Shown: positions 53,278 through 54,434 of the stretch, in pieces
How positions within the stretch are numbered: position 1 is the first letter of the stretch
How the letters are laid out: each line of letters starts with the position of its first letter
Source: CAYIHX01 sp964363305
GTDB taxonomy: Bacteria; Bdellovibrionota; UBA1018
Direction: 5' to 3'
Length of the DNA: 54,434 bases
NCBI GenBank assembly: GCA_964363305.1
Contig: CAYIHX010000027.1
Coordinates: 1 to 54,434, forward strand
The notes under the pieces: generated by a model
Told to the model about the DNA's origin: nothing
Databases searched by the model: none
The model's input: only the letters and a program-made list of their open reading frames with translations
Made by a program: the position numbers and the translations under genes

Positions 53278-54293
53278 GCGAGCGAGAAAGTTACCGAGAA
53301 TTCTGGCGGAAAGCCACTGTGGCCGTGGCGGGGGGCGGAAGCTGGGGGACTGTGCTGGCTCACCTCATCTCGAAGCAGGTTGCCGAGGTCCGGATTTTAG
53401 TGAGGCAGGAAGATCAGGCGCGTTCGATCAACAGCCAGCGCGCGAATCCTCACTATGTTCCAGAACTTCAGCTGAGCGGTCGAGTGAAGGCCTATCCATC
53501 GCTCGATCGAGTGTTTGAGGGCAAGGTGAATGCACTGGTTTGGGCTCTTCCTTCGGATGTCTCGCGGACTGAGGCCCGAAGGATTGCGGGATTGGTTCAG
53601 GGCGATGAGTATATCTTTCACGCGACCAAGGGGATCGAGCCCGGTACGAATCGCAGGATGTCCGAGATTTTGCGGGAGGAGCTTCCCTGTCCAAGGATCG
53701 GCGTGATCAGCGGCCCGAATCTCGCGGGAGAAATCGCGAGGGGGGAGCCGGCCGCAACGGTCGTCGCCTCGCGATTTGATGACGTGATTTTCGCAGGTCA
53801 GGCGCTTTTCGGGGGGGAGGGTTTTCGGGTTCTCGGGGACCATGATCTCGTGGGCATCGAATGGGCCGGCGCGCTGAAAAACATTTATGGGATCGCGGCC
53901 GGTGCGGTCGAGGCCAAGGGCTTGGGATGGAATACCAAGGCCATGCTCTATACCTTTGCTCTCGAGGAGATCGTGCGCTTTACCGTGCCTTTGGGGGCGC
54001 GGGCGTCGACCCTGTCGGGAGTGGCGGGCTTGGGAGACCTGGTGGCCACGTGCTCTTCCCCGCTGAGTCGCAACTTTCGGGTCGGATTCAGGCTGGCCCA
54101 GGGCGAGTCCTTGGCCCAGGTACTGGAAGAGATCGGACAGACAGCCGAGGGTGTTCGGACGGCACAAACCGTCGTGGAGTACGCTCGTCAGCGAAAGCTG
54201 AGTTTGCCCATTGCCGAGGCGGTTCATGGCCTGGTGACGGGGCAGGTATCGGTCGACGAGCTCCTCAAGACGGTATCCGGGGCCAATTCCTAA
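53274..54293 (+). CDS. gpsA: NAD(P)-dependent glycerol-3-phosphate dehydrogenase
   Basis: Reduces dihydroxyacetone phosphate to sn-glycerol-3-phosphate for phospholipid synthesis. 339 residues: Rossmann VAVAGGGSWGTVLAHLISKQ, substrate and domain-linking GVISGPNLAGEIARGEPAAT, catalytic Lys in EWAGALKNIYGIAAGAVEAK, and TLSGVAGLGDLVATCSSPLS followed by RNFRVG. Its ATG overlaps the acyltransferase stop. Together they supply and use glycerol-3-phosphate. Confidence 0.95.
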   Translation: MSERESYREFWRKATVAVAGGGSWGTVLAHLISKQVAEVRILVRQEDQARSINSQRANPHYVPELQLSGRVKAYPSLDRVFEGKVNALVWALPSDVSRTEARRIAGLVQGDEYIFHATKGIEPGTNRRMSEILREELPCPRIGVISGPNLAGEIARGEPAATVVASRFDDVIFAGQALFGGEGFRVLGDHDLVGIEWAGALKNIYGIAAGAVEAKGLGWNTKAMLYTFALEEIVRFTVPLGARASTLSGVAGLGDLVATCSSPLSRNFRVGFRLAQGESLAQVLEEIGQTAEGVRTAQTVVEYARQRKLSLPIAEAVHGLVTGQVSVDELLKTVSGANS

Positions 54294-54345
54294 GAGGCTT
54301 AACAATCGTAAACTGCCCCCTTTGAGTGTGTATGCAGGAGAAGGG

Positions 54346-54434
54346 GTGCGCCTACGTATGCACTTGACGCCAGTAGGGAGCGGAATCAGCTCGGGAGCCG
54401 GGCCTCAATCGAAAGGGCGCCTCCACGAACCTCC
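54346..54434 (+). CDS. Start of a gene running off the window
   Basis: A frame open to the right edge. GTG 54346 lies right after GGAGAAGGG; ATG 54358 is an alternative. The 29 visible codons (RLRMHLTPVGSGISSGAGPQ, then SKGRLHEP) are too few for an identification. Confidence 0.4.
   Translation, partial: MRLRMHLTPVGSGISSGAGPQSKGRLHEP

Overview
This window looks like a chromosomal segment from a predatory or free-living Bdellovibrionota-type (delta-proteobacteria-like) Gram-negative. The reasons are a flhG-fliA end of a flagellar operon, a TIGR02147/DUF4423-type regulator (a family abundant in Bdellovibrio relatives), several lipoproteins and outer-membrane barrels, a long RNase E/G, and HNH, VapBC and DUF4143 cargo genes. 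The assignment is inference from gene content; no rRNA or tRNA gene is visible to confirm it. The DNA is GC-rich, densely packed, and uses many overlapping start/stop codons.

Layout. 1-2005: end of a flagellar operon (FlhG-like, sigma-28 FliA) facing a PilZ protein. 2056-4645 (minus): coaE, lipoprotein, outer-membrane barrel, closed by a clear terminator. 4697-8782: nucleoside salvage operon (deoA, punA, cdd, amidohydrolase). 8839-10482 (minus): ybeY and prfB; prfB carries the classic +1 programmed frameshift. 10570-15798: two tiny exported ORFs, deoC, a catalytic aldehyde dehydrogenase and an overlapping non-catalytic ALDH-like half (together resembling a split ALDH16), a nitrobindin-like barrel and a GNAT. 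With the first cluster this gives a complete route from deoxynucleosides to glyceraldehyde-3-phosphate and acetate. 15926-16789: mazG. 16801-17051 (minus): a decayed N-terminal fragment of a second, short-type deoC. About 17122-17656: an intergenic stretch packed with perfect helices, which I read as a structured RNA or a very long leader of the next gene. 17659-21426: RNase E/G and prmA.

21363-32344 is the most accessory part: a GT-C membrane protein, two tandem paralogous exported proteins of unknown function, an HNH endonuclease, VapBC, two divergent AAA/DUF4143 ATPases, and a three-gene operon of a TIGR02147 regulator, an exported HELTH-motif protein and a small exported protein. A palindromic operator candidate lies upstream of that operon.

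32800-54434 returns to mostly core genes interleaved with envelope proteins: exported protein, S41 protease, metH, GT4, large exported unknown, slyD, phosphopantetheinyl transferase, small lipoprotein with a strong terminator, barrel protein, Asp-box lipoprotein, a membrane-anchored protein with a possible His/Cys protease dyad coupled to a HEAT-like protein, GT2, valS, a PlsB-like acyltransferase and gpsA. The most interesting non-genic signals are the structured RNA before the RNase gene, the frameshift fragment of deoC, a two-copy 34-bp hairpin repeat, a 48-bp degenerate repeat shared with the HNH gene, and a long hairpin upstream of the phosphopantetheinyl transferase.
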